In this document: in pieces, positions 16,386-24,661 of the stretch | Layout: each line of letters begins with the position of its first letter | How positions within the stretch are numbered: position 1 is the stretch's first letter | Source: Erythrobacter sp. | Lineage (GTDB): Bacteria > Pseudomonadota > Alphaproteobacteria > Sphingomonadales > Sphingomonadaceae | NCBI GenBank assembly: GCA_030065195.1 | Contig: JASJDE010000003.1 | Span: 1-54,619 of the forward strand | Direction of reading: 5' to 3' | DNA: 54,619 bases | Notes under the pieces: generated by a model | Database searches by the model: none | What the model was told of the DNA's origin: nothing | The model's input: the letters and a program-made list of their open reading frames with translations, nothing else | Program-made: the position numbers and the translations under genes

Positions 16386-18325
16386 TCCACGACGATGACC
16401 CGCGCCTATGGCGCCCCAAGTTACGCTTGATCGAGCCTGACGGCAGCGAGACGCTGGTGTTGAGCCTCGCAGAGGCCGCAGTGCAGGCCGAGGCGGAACA
16501 GGAAGCTCGAGCGGCAGCGGAAGCCCAAGCCAAGAAAGAGGCGGAATCGCGAGCCAAGGCCGCCGCAGAAGCGGAAGCGCGCGCCAAGGCCGAAGAAGCC
16601 GCGGCTCAGGCAGAGGCCGAGGCCAGGGCCAAGCGCGAAGCGGAGGCACGTGCCAAAGCCGCCGCGGAGGCCAAAGCCAAGAGGGACGCAGAAGAAGAGG
16701 CGAGGCTTGAAGCGGCGCTGAAGGCCAAAAAGGAAGCCGAGGTAAAAGCCAAGAGGGAGGCGGAAAAGAAGGCCAGAGCCGAAGCCGCGGCAAAGGCACG
16801 CGCGGAAGCGAAAGCCAAGAAAGAAGCGGAGGCCAAGGCCAAGCGCGAGGCCGAAGCGAAAGCAAAGAAAGAGGCGGAAGCCAAAGCCAAGAAAGAAGCG
16901 GAAGAGAAGGCCAGGAAAGAGGCCGAAGCCAAGGCCAAGAAGGAAGCCGAAGCCAAGGCGAAGAAGGAAGCGGAAGAGAAAGCCAAGGCCGAAGCGGCGG
17001 CCAAGGCCAGAAAAGAGGCCGAAGAGAAGGCCAGGAAGGAAGCGGAGGAGAAGGCCAGGGCGGAAGCCGAGGCCAAGGCCAATAAGGAAGCGGAAGCAAA
17101 GGCCAAGAAGGAGGCCGAAGCCAAGCGCAAGGCCGAAGTGGAAGCCAAGGCCAAGCGCGAGGCAGAGAAGAAGGCCAAGGTCGAAGCCAAGGCCAAACGC
17201 GAGGCTGAAAAGAAGGCGGCCGCCGAAGCGAAAGCCAAGGAAGAGGCAGAGGCCAAAGCAAAAGCGGAAGCCGAAGAGAAAGCCGCCAATCTGGGTGACT
17301 CTTTCCGCCGACTTATCCGCGAAAACGGTCCGATCAGCCTCGCGCAGTTCATGGGCGAGAGCAACGCGCGCTACTACACCAGTCGCGATCCGCTCGGCGA
17401 GGAAGGGGATTTCATCACCGCTCCCGAAGTCAGCCAGATGTTTGGTGAGCTGGTCGGACTGTGGTTTGCCGATTTGTGGGTAAAGATGGGTCGGTCCGAC
17501 AATATTCACTATGTCGAGCTTGGCCCCGGGCGCGGGACCTTGACCAAGGATGTTCTCCGCGCGGCCGGCAAATACGGGTTCGAGCCGCACCTGCATTTCG
17601 TCGAAGGTTCGATCGAGCTGCGCAAGATTCAGCGTCAGGAGTTTCCGGCGGTGCGCTTCCACAACGATCTGTCCACCTTGCCGGACGATCGCCCGCTCCT
17701 GATCGTTGCCAACGAATTCTTCGATGCGCTTCCGATCCATCAACTCGTGCGTTCGGCGCAGGGCTGGCACGAACGGATGGTTGGCCTTGAGGACGATCGC
17801 TTCGTTTTCGTCGCCGGCGACAAGCCGATGGATTCGGTTGTACCGGCGAGCTGGAAGAGCGCTTCGCAGGGATCGATGATCGAAACGAGCGCGGCCGCGG
17901 CCACCGTCATAGCCGAAATCGCGCAGCGTCTCACCAATCAGGGCGGAGCCGCGCTCATCATCGACTATGGGCCGACCGAACTGCGCGCCGGTTCGACTCT
18001 GCAGGCGCTCAAGAACCACAAGAAGGTCGACCCGCTCAGCCATCCGGGCGAAGCGGACATGACGGCACATGTCGATTTCGAGATGCTGCGGGACGTGGCC
18101 GAGAAGAACGGTGCCGATGTCATGGGCCTGCAGATGCAGGGCGAATGGCTGCGGCAGATGGGAATCGATGTGCGCCACGAGGCCCTGGCGCGAAAGTCAC
18201 CGGGCGAAGCCGAGAAGCTGCAGCGGCAGTACAATCGCCTGGTCGATGACGGTGAGATGGGGGCCTTGTTCAAAGTGCTCGGAATTTGCGGCAGGCGCTG
18301 GCCAGACGGCGTGGGCTTCGACTGA
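16280..18325 (+). CDS. NDUFAF7/MidA-like SAM-dependent methyltransferase with long N-terminal charged helix
   Basis: An open frame of 681 residues. The C-terminal part (from about 17290, some 345 residues) is a complete class I methyltransferase of the NDUFAF7/MidA/COG1565 family. It shows GPISLAQFMGESNARYYTSR, GDFITAPEVSQMFGEL, the SAM loop YVELGPGRGTLTKDV, NEFFDALPIHQLV and AALIIDYG. The eukaryotic homologue dimethylates an arginine of complex I subunit NDUFS2; the bacterial target is not established. About 270 residues before it are almost only Ala, Lys, Glu and Arg in octads. The family normally starts near the methyltransferase domain, so the extension is unusual. The start is uncertain: ATG 16280 overlaps lgt by 106 bases and reads atypical residues; later in-frame candidates are TTG 16427 and GTG 16457. 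Confidence 0.85.
   Translation: MAVRTADTDWIDCHALRGDPQTCGYGGGEFARDGLIHDDDPRLWRPKLRLIEPDGSETLVLSLAEAAVQAEAEQEARAAAEAQAKKEAESRAKAAAEAEARAKAEEAAAQAEAEARAKREAEARAKAAAEAKAKRDAEEEARLEAALKAKKEAEVKAKREAEKKARAEAAAKARAEAKAKKEAEAKAKREAEAKAKKEAEAKAKKEAEEKARKEAEAKAKKEAEAKAKKEAEEKAKAEAAAKARKEAEEKARKEAEEKARAEAEAKANKEAEAKAKKEAEAKRKAEVEAKAKREAEKKAKVEAKAKREAEKKAAAEAKAKEEAEAKAKAEAEEKAANLGDSFRRLIRENGPISLAQFMGESNARYYTSRDPLGEEGDFITAPEVSQMFGELVGLWFADLWVKMGRSDNIHYVELGPGRGTLTKDVLRAAGKYGFEPHLHFVEGSIELRKIQRQEFPAVRFHNDLSTLPDDRPLLIVANEFFDALPIHQLVRSAQGWHERMVGLEDDRFVFVAGDKPMDSVVPASWKSASQGSMIETSAAAATVIAEIAQRLTNQGGAALIIDYGPTELRAGSTLQALKNHKKVDPLSHPGEADMTAHVDFEMLRDVAEKNGADVMGLQMQGEWLRQMGIDVRHEALARKSPGEAEKLQRQYNRLVDDGEMGALFKVLGICGRRWPDGVGFD
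16808..17167 (+). repeat. Array of 15 degenerate 24-base units encoding an A/K/E octad
   Basis: Within the methyltransferase gene, 24-base units such as gccaaggccaagaaggaagc followed by cgaa repeat in frame. Each encodes a variant of AKAKKEAE. Fifteen units align without gaps from 16808 to 17167; looser copies extend the composition from about 16475 to 17286. Units differ mostly by synonymous AAG/AAA and GCC/GCG changes or by K/R and A/E swaps, so the protein pattern is kept while the DNA has diverged. Confidence 0.85.
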
Positions 18326-18385
18326 CCGCGATGTAACCATAAGTCGCATGCTGGCGAACCGGGACCAGACCTTCCGGAGTTTGTC

Positions 18386-18811
18386 ATGATCCTGCGCCAC
18401 ATTCTGACTGTCCTCGCCGCTCTTGGGGCGCTTCTCGCCACGCCGGCCGTGGCGGCCGATTCGATCAATGGGCGCTGGGTTACCGAAGAGAAGGATGCGA
18501 TCGTCACGATCTCGAAATGCGGCGCCACCACTTGCGGCAGGATTGCGCGCTTCCTCGTGCCGCCCCCGGACGGCCTCGATCAGCGCGACATCAACAATCC
18601 CGACCCCAAGCTCAAGAAGCGCAAGCTGCTCGGCCTGCCGGTGCTGTTCAACTTTACCGAAGAAACGACGCTCTGGCGTGGGCGGATCTACGATCCTAAG
18701 AGCGGCAAGAGCTATCGTTCGATCCTTCGCCGCAAGGGTCCGAACGTTCTCGAAGTGAAGGGCTGCATCGGACCATTCTGCCAGACGCAGATCTGGCGCA
18801 AGGCGCGTTAG
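18386..18811 (+). CDS. DUF2147 domain-containing secreted protein
   Basis: A 141-residue protein with a signal peptide (residues 1-24, ending AVAA). The mature DUF2147 domain is recognised from INGRWVTEEKDAIVTISKC, the LFNFTEETTLWRGRIYDPKSGKSY strand pair and the closing CIGPFCQTQIWRK. The family is a small beta-rich periplasmic protein without a firm function. Four cysteines are present, two near residues 48-53 and two in CIGPFC. A ribosome site (GGAG) lies seven bases before the ATG. The last four bases overlap the stop of the convergent ABC permease gene. Confidence 0.9.
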   Translation: MILRHILTVLAALGALLATPAVAADSINGRWVTEEKDAIVTISKCGATTCGRIARFLVPPPDGLDQRDINNPDPKLKKRKLLGLPVLFNFTEETTLWRGRIYDPKSGKSYRSILRRKGPNVLEVKGCIGPFCQTQIWRKAR

Positions 18812-20346
18812 AGCCCGATCTTCTTGGCCAGCTCGGCCGCCGCGTCTTCCGGCGATAGCTTGCCTTCACCTTCCCGATCTACGGCGTAGTTGGCTTCGCG
18901 CATCGCCTCGACGTCGATCGCACCGATCAAAGGTTCGAGCGCGGCGATCAGCGTCCGATCGTCGGCAATCCTGGGTGACAGCATGAGCATTGCATCGTAG
19001 CTCGGCAGAGCTTCGCGCGGGTCTGCGAGGACGACTAGCCGGTCCGCAGCGATCCTCCCATCGGAAGTGTAGGCGCTGATCACATCGGCCTCTCCCGATC
19101 GCAACGCGTTGTACATGAAAGTGGGCGAGAAGTTGCGCGTTTCGCGGAACCGCATCCCATAGGCATCGCGCACGGCGATCCATTCGGGGCGTTCGAAGAA
19201 TTCGGGGTCTCCACCCACGGTCAGCTGCGGAGCGACAGGCACAAGGTCTTCGAGCGAAGTGACGCCCAGCTCTGCCGAGCGATCCTCGCGCATGGCGAAG
19301 GCATAGGCGTTTTCGAAACCCAGCCGCCCCAGGACCAGCACACCGTTCTCGCGCATGTCCCAGGCCTTGATCTCTTGGTACATTTCTTCGCGACCGACCT
19401 GATCGGTGCGTTTCATTTCGTTGGTCCAGATCGTGCCGGTGTAATCGACCGAGATGTCGATGCTGCCCGACGCGACCGCGCTGTGAACCACCGCCGAACC
19501 AAGCCCGTCGCGGTATTCGACTCGGTAGCCTGCGGCTTCGAGCCGCGACCCGATGAGCTGGGCGAGGATGTATTGCTCCGAGAATTGCTTGGAGGCGATC
19601 ACGATCGCGTCCTCATCGTCGCCCGCTGCCTGATAGGTGAGTGCGGCGGCAATGCCGAGCGCCACCGCGACCATCCCGCCGGCCCATTGCAGGCGTTTGC
19701 GCTTGATGAGTCCGCGCTCGATCAGCCCGAGCAGCGCGTCCGCCACAAGCGCGAGCGCAGCGCTGGCAAAGCAACCAGCCAGGACCAAAGCCCAATTTTG
19801 TGTTTGCAGGCCTGCGAAGATCGGATCGCCAAGGCTCGGCTGGCCGATCGTGGTCGCGAGCGTCGCGGCGCCGATGGTCCAGACGCTGGCTGTTCGGATG
19901 CCGGCCATGACGAACGGCGCAGAGAGCGGAGCTTCGACCAGGGCAAGTTTCTGCCAGCCTGTCATGCCGACACCGTCGGCAGCTTCGAGCACGCCGGGGT
20001 CCAGGTTTGCCTGTGCGGTAACGGCGTTTCGGAGGATCGGCAGCAAGGCGTACAGCGCAAGGGCGAGCAGCGCCGGGAGGAAGCCCAGCGTGGGCAGGTC
20101 TTCCCCGAAAACGACGCGCAGGCTCAGCAGGATCGGAAAGAACAGCGCGAGCAGCGCCAGCGCCGGAATGGTCTGGACGAGGCTGGCAAAACCGAGGGCA
20201 AGGCGTGCCACCGGCTGCGATCGGCTGGCCCAAACGGCAAGCGGCAGGGCAACCGCGATGCCGAGCCCGATCGCGCTCGCAGCGAGCACGATATGCGCGG
20301 CGAGCTTGTCGCCGAGGCCGAGCAGGATTTCCCAAAACCCGCTCAT
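18808..20346 (-). CDS. Osmoprotectant-type ABC transporter permease fused to substrate-binding protein
   Basis: A 512-residue fusion. Residues about 1-215 are an ABC permease of the ProW/OpuCB type with the EAA-loop region VLEAADGVGMTGWQKLALVEAPLSAP split by membrane segments. Residues about 240-512 are an OpuAC/ProX-type binding domain (IVIASKQFSEQYILAQLIG, then DGLGSAVVHSAVASGSIDIS). Such fusions import glycine betaine, choline or similar osmolytes, with the binding domain tethered on the periplasmic face. The stop overlaps the convergent DUF2147 stop by four bases, and the start overlaps the ATPase stop by four bases, so it is translated after the ATPase. The exact ligand is not readable. 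Confidence 0.92.
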   Translation of the reverse strand: MSGFWEILLGLGDKLAAHIVLAASAIGLGIAVALPLAVWASRSQPVARLALGFASLVQTIPALALLALFFPILLSLRVVFGEDLPTLGFLPALLALALYALLPILRNAVTAQANLDPGVLEAADGVGMTGWQKLALVEAPLSAPFVMAGIRTASVWTIGAATLATTIGQPSLGDPIFAGLQTQNWALVLAGCFASAALALVADALLGLIERGLIKRKRLQWAGGMVAVALGIAAALTYQAAGDDEDAIVIASKQFSEQYILAQLIGSRLEAAGYRVEYRDGLGSAVVHSAVASGSIDISVDYTGTIWTNEMKRTDQVGREEMYQEIKAWDMRENGVLVLGRLGFENAYAFAMREDRSAELGVTSLEDLVPVAPQLTVGGDPEFFERPEWIAVRDAYGMRFRETRNFSPTFMYNALRSGEADVISAYTSDGRIAADRLVVLADPREALPSYDAMLMLSPRIADDRTLIAALEPLIGAIDVEAMREANYAVDREGEGKLSPEDAAAELAKKIGL

Positions 20347-21098
20347 GCGTGCGCACGCTCCATCTTGGCCAGCCTTTCGGCCTGCTGGCGCGGCACGGCC
20401 ACCAGCTCTTGCGCGATCACACCGCCCTTTCCGGCGAGCAATTGCTGCGGCGTGCAGTCTGCCACGAGCAGTCCTGCGTCCATCACCAGCACTCGATCGG
20501 CAAGCAGCAACGCTTCGGCCATGTCGTGGGTGACCATGATCGTGGTCAACCCGAGCTGCTCGTGCAATTTGCGGACCCTTTCTCCAAGCGCGTCGCGGGT
20601 GATCGGGTCGAGCGCGCCGAACGGCTCGTCCATCAGCAACAATTCGGGTCCGTTCGCCAGCGCACGTGCGACGCCGACGCGTTGTCGCTGGCCTCCGGAC
20701 AGTTCGTCCGGCATCCTGCCTGCCATTTCCGGTTCCAGCTCGACCAGTTCCAGAAGTTCGCCGATCCTTCCGGACGAAAGCCTTTCGCCGTCGAGCCGGG
20801 GGCCGATGGCAATGTTCTCTCCCACGCTGAAATGCGGGAACAGGCCGATGCCCTGGAACACGTAGCCGACCCTGCGCCTCAAACGCGATTGTTCAAGGTT
20901 CGTCACGTCATCGCCACCGAACAGCACCCGCCCACCGCTTGGTTCGGCAAGGGTGTTGACCATCTTGAGCAGGGTCGATTTGCCCGACCCGGATGCGCCG
21001 ACTAGCGCCACGAAGCTGCCTTCAAGAACCTCGCAAGACACGCCGCCCAACGCGACAACGTCACCGTAACGACGCGTCACGTCCTCAAAACGCAGCAT
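20343..21098 (-). CDS. Osmoprotectant-type ABC transporter ATP-binding protein
   Basis: A 251-residue ABC ATPase paired with the permease/binding fusion. It has Walker A LVGASGSGKST, Q-loop FQGIGLFPH, signature LSGGQRQRVGVARAL, Walker B LLLMDEPFGALDP and the switch histidine in IMVTHDM. It lacks the C-terminal CBS pair found in OpuCA, so CBS-based ionic-strength sensing is absent. ATG at 21098 is chosen because the domain begins MLRFEDVTRRYGD. In-frame ATGs at 21134 and 21140 would add 12-14 unconserved residues, and none has a good ribosome site. The ATGA overlap at 20343-20346 couples it to the permease gene. Confidence 0.92.
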   Translation of the reverse strand: MLRFEDVTRRYGDVVALGGVSCEVLEGSFVALVGASGSGKSTLLKMVNTLAEPSGGRVLFGGDDVTNLEQSRLRRRVGYVFQGIGLFPHFSVGENIAIGPRLDGERLSSGRIGELLELVELEPEMAGRMPDELSGGQRQRVGVARALANGPELLLMDEPFGALDPITRDALGERVRKLHEQLGLTTIMVTHDMAEALLLADRVLVMDAGLLVADCTPQQLLAGKGGVIAQELVAVPRQQAERLAKMERAHA

Positions 21099-21166
21099 GG
21101 TCGCAGATTCGGGAAAGCGTCGTTCATTGGGCATGGTCATGCGCGGCAGGCGTAGCGGGCAATCTG

Positions 21167-22678
21167 CTATTGGGCCAGCCGCTCCAGAGGAATGGCTATC
21201 TCTGCCCGGAGGCCGGCATCGTGCCAATCCTGCCGCAAGCTGCCGCCCAACTGGTTTTCAATGGTGAGCACCATCAGGCGCGATCCGAACCCTAACCGTT
21301 CGGGGGGACTCGCTGGAGGCCCACCCTTTTCCTCCCAGACAAGTAGGGCCGTATCCGCCTTGAGCGTGATGACGATCTCGACGCGGCCGCCTGCAACGCT
21401 GAGTGCACCGTACTTGGTCGAGTTTGTAGCGAGTTCGTGAAACACCAACGCGATCGGGGTGGCGGAGCGCGGTCCGAAACTCACCCTATCGCCCGACACC
21501 TTGACCGAGCTACCCTCTCGCGGACCATAGGGCGCGGTCAGCAATTCGAGCAGGTCCAGCAGGTTGCCGCCGGAGGTCGTGTCGATCCTGACGGCCGCTT
21601 CTTGCGCGCGCGACAGGGCCTTGATCGTATCGGTCAATTCGCTGGCATAGGCCTTTACGACCTCATCGTTCCTGGCTGTGAGATGGATCAGGCTAACGAC
21701 CACCGAGAAGACGTTTTTGATGCGGTGCGCGAGCTCTCCCGCGAGCAATTTCCGCTCTTCCGAGATTCGGTAGCGTTCGTCGATATCGGTCAAGGTGCCG
21801 AACCAGCGAGCGGTTTCCGGATTGTCGCTCGAAGGGACGGCGCGGGAAATCACCCATCGATAGCTTCCGTCTGCGAGACGCAGTCGCCATTCGTCTTCGA
21901 AGAATGTCGCCGTGCTCATGGCCTGGGAAAACTTCTCAAGCGACGCGTCGAAATCTTCCGGGTGGATCACTTCGCGCCAATCGTCGACGTTGCGGCGTGG
22001 TGGCAGGCCGGTGACTTCGGTGAAGCGGGCGTTGAAGTAGTCGAATTCCGGTCCGGGAGCCGCCGACCAGGCAATATCGGGCACGCTGTCGAGCATGAAT
22101 TGCAGGCGGTCGGCGCTTGCTTTCAGTTCAGCAGTCGCAAGGGTCGAACTGCGATGGGTTTCGATCCTCCGCTTGACCGCTTCGGCCAGCGTCAAAAGTC
22201 CTTCGCTTTGCAGTTCGGTCAAGCCGCTGGTGCGGGGCGCCGTATCGTTCACGCAAAGCGCCCCTATCGGCACGCCTTCCGATGAGATCAGCGGCACGCC
22301 GACATAGTAGCGCAGGTGCTGTTCACCCGTAACCAGCGCGAAGCTTGCGAACCTTTCGTCATGCGTTGCATCGAGCACTTCGAGAATGTCCGAACCCAGC
22401 ATTGTGTGCGCGCAGAAACTGGTCGAGCGCGGCGTTTCGCTGAGGTCAATCCCTTCGCGGGCGAGGAACAGCTGGCGTTTCTCTTCAACCAGGCTGATCG
22501 CTGCGGATGGAGCTTCGCACAGATGCGCGGCGAATCTGGCGATGCGATCGAGTTCCGGATCGCCCTCGAGCGCGCCAAGACCGAAGCTGGCGAGCAAGCG
22601 CAGACGGTTCTCCTCGTCGCAAAATTCCTGCGCCGGAGGAGTGTCCAAAGGCCACGGCTGTTTGTCGAGCAGTGTCAC
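21167..22678 (-). CDS. HWE/HisKA_2-type sensor histidine kinase with GAF and PAS domains
   Basis: A 503-residue cytoplasmic kinase without membrane segments. It has a GAF domain (about residues 35-175, with RSTSFCAHTMLGSDILEVLD and VGVPLISSEGVPIGALCV), a PAS domain (about 195-310, YFNARFTEVTGLPPR to WFGTLTDIDER), the H-box GELAHRIKNVFSVV, and a short ATPase domain with HELATNSTKYGALS, typical of HWE kinases in alphaproteobacteria. The family often serves light, redox or general stress signalling through PhyR-like partners. A GTG start at 22678 is chosen for its AGGAG six bases upstream; residues before it are not domain-like. No response regulator is adjacent. It diverges from the isovaleryl-CoA dehydrogenase gene. 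Confidence 0.9.
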   Translation of the reverse strand: MTLLDKQPWPLDTPPAQEFCDEENRLRLLASFGLGALEGDPELDRIARFAAHLCEAPSAAISLVEEKRQLFLAREGIDLSETPRSTSFCAHTMLGSDILEVLDATHDERFASFALVTGEQHLRYYVGVPLISSEGVPIGALCVNDTAPRTSGLTELQSEGLLTLAEAVKRRIETHRSSTLATAELKASADRLQFMLDSVPDIAWSAAPGPEFDYFNARFTEVTGLPPRRNVDDWREVIHPEDFDASLEKFSQAMSTATFFEDEWRLRLADGSYRWVISRAVPSSDNPETARWFGTLTDIDERYRISEERKLLAGELAHRIKNVFSVVVSLIHLTARNDEVVKAYASELTDTIKALSRAQEAAVRIDTTSGGNLLDLLELLTAPYGPREGSSVKVSGDRVSFGPRSATPIALVFHELATNSTKYGALSVAGGRVEIVITLKADTALLVWEEKGGPPASPPERLGFGSRLMVLTIENQLGGSLRQDWHDAGLRAEIAIPLERLAQ

Positions 22679-22829
22679 GGTTCGCTCCTGTCCGGTGGAA
22701 GCCCATACAACAAAGCGCGCACGGCACAAATTCGGCAGGAATCTTCGCTGCAGGTGGCCGCGCTCGGTTTGCGTGGCGGGCCTGCGCTGATATGGGCGCT
22801 GCACAGACTTGAAAGGCATTGAAAGCACT

Positions 22830-23999
22830 ATGCGCGCTACCCCCGAATTCGATTTCCAGCTTGGCGAGAGCGCGGAGATGATCCGCGACAGCGTCGGCCG
22901 GTTCGCCGACGAACAGATCGCTCCGCTCGCCGAAAAGATCGACCGTGAAGACTATTTCCCGCAGGCCGAGCTATGGGCCGCGATGGGCGAGCTGGGCCTG
23001 CACGGCATCACCGTGGACGAAGACGATGGCGGACTGGGCCTCGGCTATCTTGAGCATGTGATCGCGGTCGAGGAAGTCAGCCGCGCCAGCGCCTCGCTGG
23101 GCCTGTCCTACGGTGCGCACTCCAACCTGTGCATCAACCAGATCCGCCGGTGGGGCAATGACGAGCAGAAGGCCAAGTACCTGCCCGGGCTGATCTCCGG
23201 CGAGCATGTCGGCAGCCTCGCTATGTCGGAAGCGAGCGCGGGATCGGACGTCGTCTCGATGAAGCTCAAGGCCGAAGCGGTGCAGGGCGGCTACATCCTC
23301 AACGGCACCAAGTTCTGGATCACCAACGCGACCTATGCCGACACGCTGGTGGTCTACGCGAAGACCGACGGGCAAGCCGGTTCGCGCGGGATCACCGCGT
23401 TCCTGATCGAGAAGGACGATGCCGGCTTCTCGATCGGCCAGAAAATCGAAAAGGTCGGGATGCGCGGCTCGCCGACGGCAGAACTGGTGTTCGACGATTG
23501 CCACATTGCCGAAGAGCGCGTGATGGGTCCGGTCAATGGCGGTGTCGGTGTGCTGATGAGCGGACTCGACTACGAGCGCGTCGTACTCGCCGGATTGCAG
23601 CTCGGCATCATGCAGGCGTGCCTCGACACCGTCATCCCGTATCTGCGCGAGCGCAAGCAATTCGGAAAGCCGATTGGCAGCTTCCAACTGATGCAGGCCA
23701 AAGTCGCCGATATGTATGTCGCGCTGCAATCGGCGCGCGCCTACACTTATGCGGTGGCGAAAGCCTGTGATGCCGACCAGACCACCCGCTTTGACGCAGC
23801 AGGAGCGATCCTGCTTGCGAGCGAAAACGCGTTCAAGGTGGCGGCTGAAAGCGTGCAGGCGCTCGGGGGCGCCGGCTACACGCTCGACTGGCCGGTCGAA
23901 CGCTATATGCGCGACGCCAAGCTGCTCGATATCGGCGCGGGGACCAACGAGATTCGCCGTATGCTGATTGGCCGCGAATTGATCGGGGCGGCTGGGTGA
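22830..23999 (+). CDS. ivd: Isovaleryl-CoA dehydrogenase
   Basis: A 389-residue FAD acyl-CoA dehydrogenase, very close to isovaleryl-CoA dehydrogenases. It oxidises isovaleryl-CoA to 3-methylcrotonyl-CoA in leucine breakdown. Marks: ASLGLSYGAHSNLCINQI, SLAMSEASAGSDVVSM, KFWITNATYADTLVVYAKT, and catalytic glutamate in SGLDYERVVLAG, the position specific to isovaleryl-CoA dehydrogenase. The C-terminal signature is DAKLLDIGAGTNEIRRMLIGREL. The ATG at 22830 begins the conserved MRATPEFDFQLGE; an upstream TTG at 22809 adds seven poor residues. It heads a run of five overlapping or closely spaced genes ending with the carboxyltransferase of the next pathway step. Confidence 0.95.
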   Translation: MRATPEFDFQLGESAEMIRDSVGRFADEQIAPLAEKIDREDYFPQAELWAAMGELGLHGITVDEDDGGLGLGYLEHVIAVEEVSRASASLGLSYGAHSNLCINQIRRWGNDEQKAKYLPGLISGEHVGSLAMSEASAGSDVVSMKLKAEAVQGGYILNGTKFWITNATYADTLVVYAKTDGQAGSRGITAFLIEKDDAGFSIGQKIEKVGMRGSPTAELVFDDCHIAEERVMGPVNGGVGVLMSGLDYERVVLAGLQLGIMQACLDTVIPYLRERKQFGKPIGSFQLMQAKVADMYVALQSARAYTYAVAKACDADQTTRFDAAGAILLASENAFKVAAESVQALGGAGYTLDWPVERYMRDAKLLDIGAGTNEIRRMLIGRELIGAAG

Positions 24000-24274
24000 G
24001 CGGTCGGGAAGAAATCGACGCACGACCAAATCTGATCGAGGCAAAAATCGGCGAAGGAGGCCTTCCTGAAGTCGCCATCGCCGCCTACCAGTTGAAGGGT
24101 GCATATCATTTCGGGCGGTTCCTTGCCGACATCGCAAGACACGGAGCGTTGGCCTACGCCTCCACATGGTCCCTCGATGAAAGCGACGCGCTGGAGGATA
24201 TCTGCAGAGGTTTGAGCGACCAGTTGCGGGAGCAGATTGGTGACGTCACGATGGTTCAAAAGGGGGCGAAGTGA
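23996..24274 (+). CDS. Small hypothetical protein in leucine-degradation cluster
   Basis: A 92-residue soluble protein with a GTG start overlapping the dehydrogenase stop (GTGA at 23996-23999), a common sign of coupling. It has no signal peptide or membrane segment. The central helix AAYQLKGAYHFGRFLADIARHGALAYAS and an acidic C-terminal helix are the only visible features. I do not recognise a family. The overlap and lack of any competing frame make it likely real; the function may be accessory to the dehydrogenase or incidental. Confidence 0.6.
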   Translation: MSGREEIDARPNLIEAKIGEGGLPEVAIAAYQLKGAYHFGRFLADIARHGALAYASTWSLDESDALEDICRGLSDQLREQIGDVTMVQKGAK

Positions 24275-24352
24275 CATTTCGCGGAGCAGTCTGGCATGCT
24301 CGTTGACCACTCCGAACAAAACACCCGACCTTGAAACAACCGGAGTCGTCTG

Positions 24353-24661
24353 ATGCCCGTTTACATGATCACGCGTCTGACTATCCACGATCGCGCCGAA
24401 TACGATAAATATGCCGATCGCTTTATGGAGATCTTCGATAAATATGACGGCAAGCTCCTCAGCGTCGATGAGGAGCCGCAGGTCGTCGCCGGAGAATGGA
24501 CCGCGACGCGGTCGGTGCTGATCGAGTTTCCCGACAAGCCCAAGCTATTCGAATGGCTGCTGTCGCCCGAATACAAGGAAATCGGCAAGTTCCGCGACGC
24601 CGGCAGCACCGCTGAGTCGATTATCGTGAAGGGCCTCGAAGCCACGGAGCTGCCAAAGTGA
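24353..24661 (+). CDS. DUF1330 domain-containing protein
   Basis: A 102-residue protein with the ferredoxin-like DUF1330 fold: MPVYMITRLTIHDRAEYDKY at the start, then VVAGEWTATRSVLIEFPDK and the helix LFEWLLSPEYKEIGKFRDAG. Family members resemble dimeric alpha/beta barrel proteins, some of which act on small acids, but no reaction is established. The stop overlaps the GTG of the next gene by four bases. It sits in the leucine-degradation run, so a housekeeping or detoxification role for acyl intermediates is possible but unproven. Confidence 0.85.
   Translation: MPVYMITRLTIHDRAEYDKYADRFMEIFDKYDGKLLSVDEEPQVVAGEWTATRSVLIEFPDKPKLFEWLLSPEYKEIGKFRDAGSTAESIIVKGLEATELPK

Noticed and set aside
16808..17167. 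CRISPR-like periodic array
   Set aside because: There are no spacers; units are contiguous and coding in one frame.
16421..18178. 585-residue open frame on the minus strand over the repeat
   Set aside because: It only reads Leu/Gly/Phe-rich complement of the A/K/E repeat and the methyltransferase. No start signal or family; it is a shadow.
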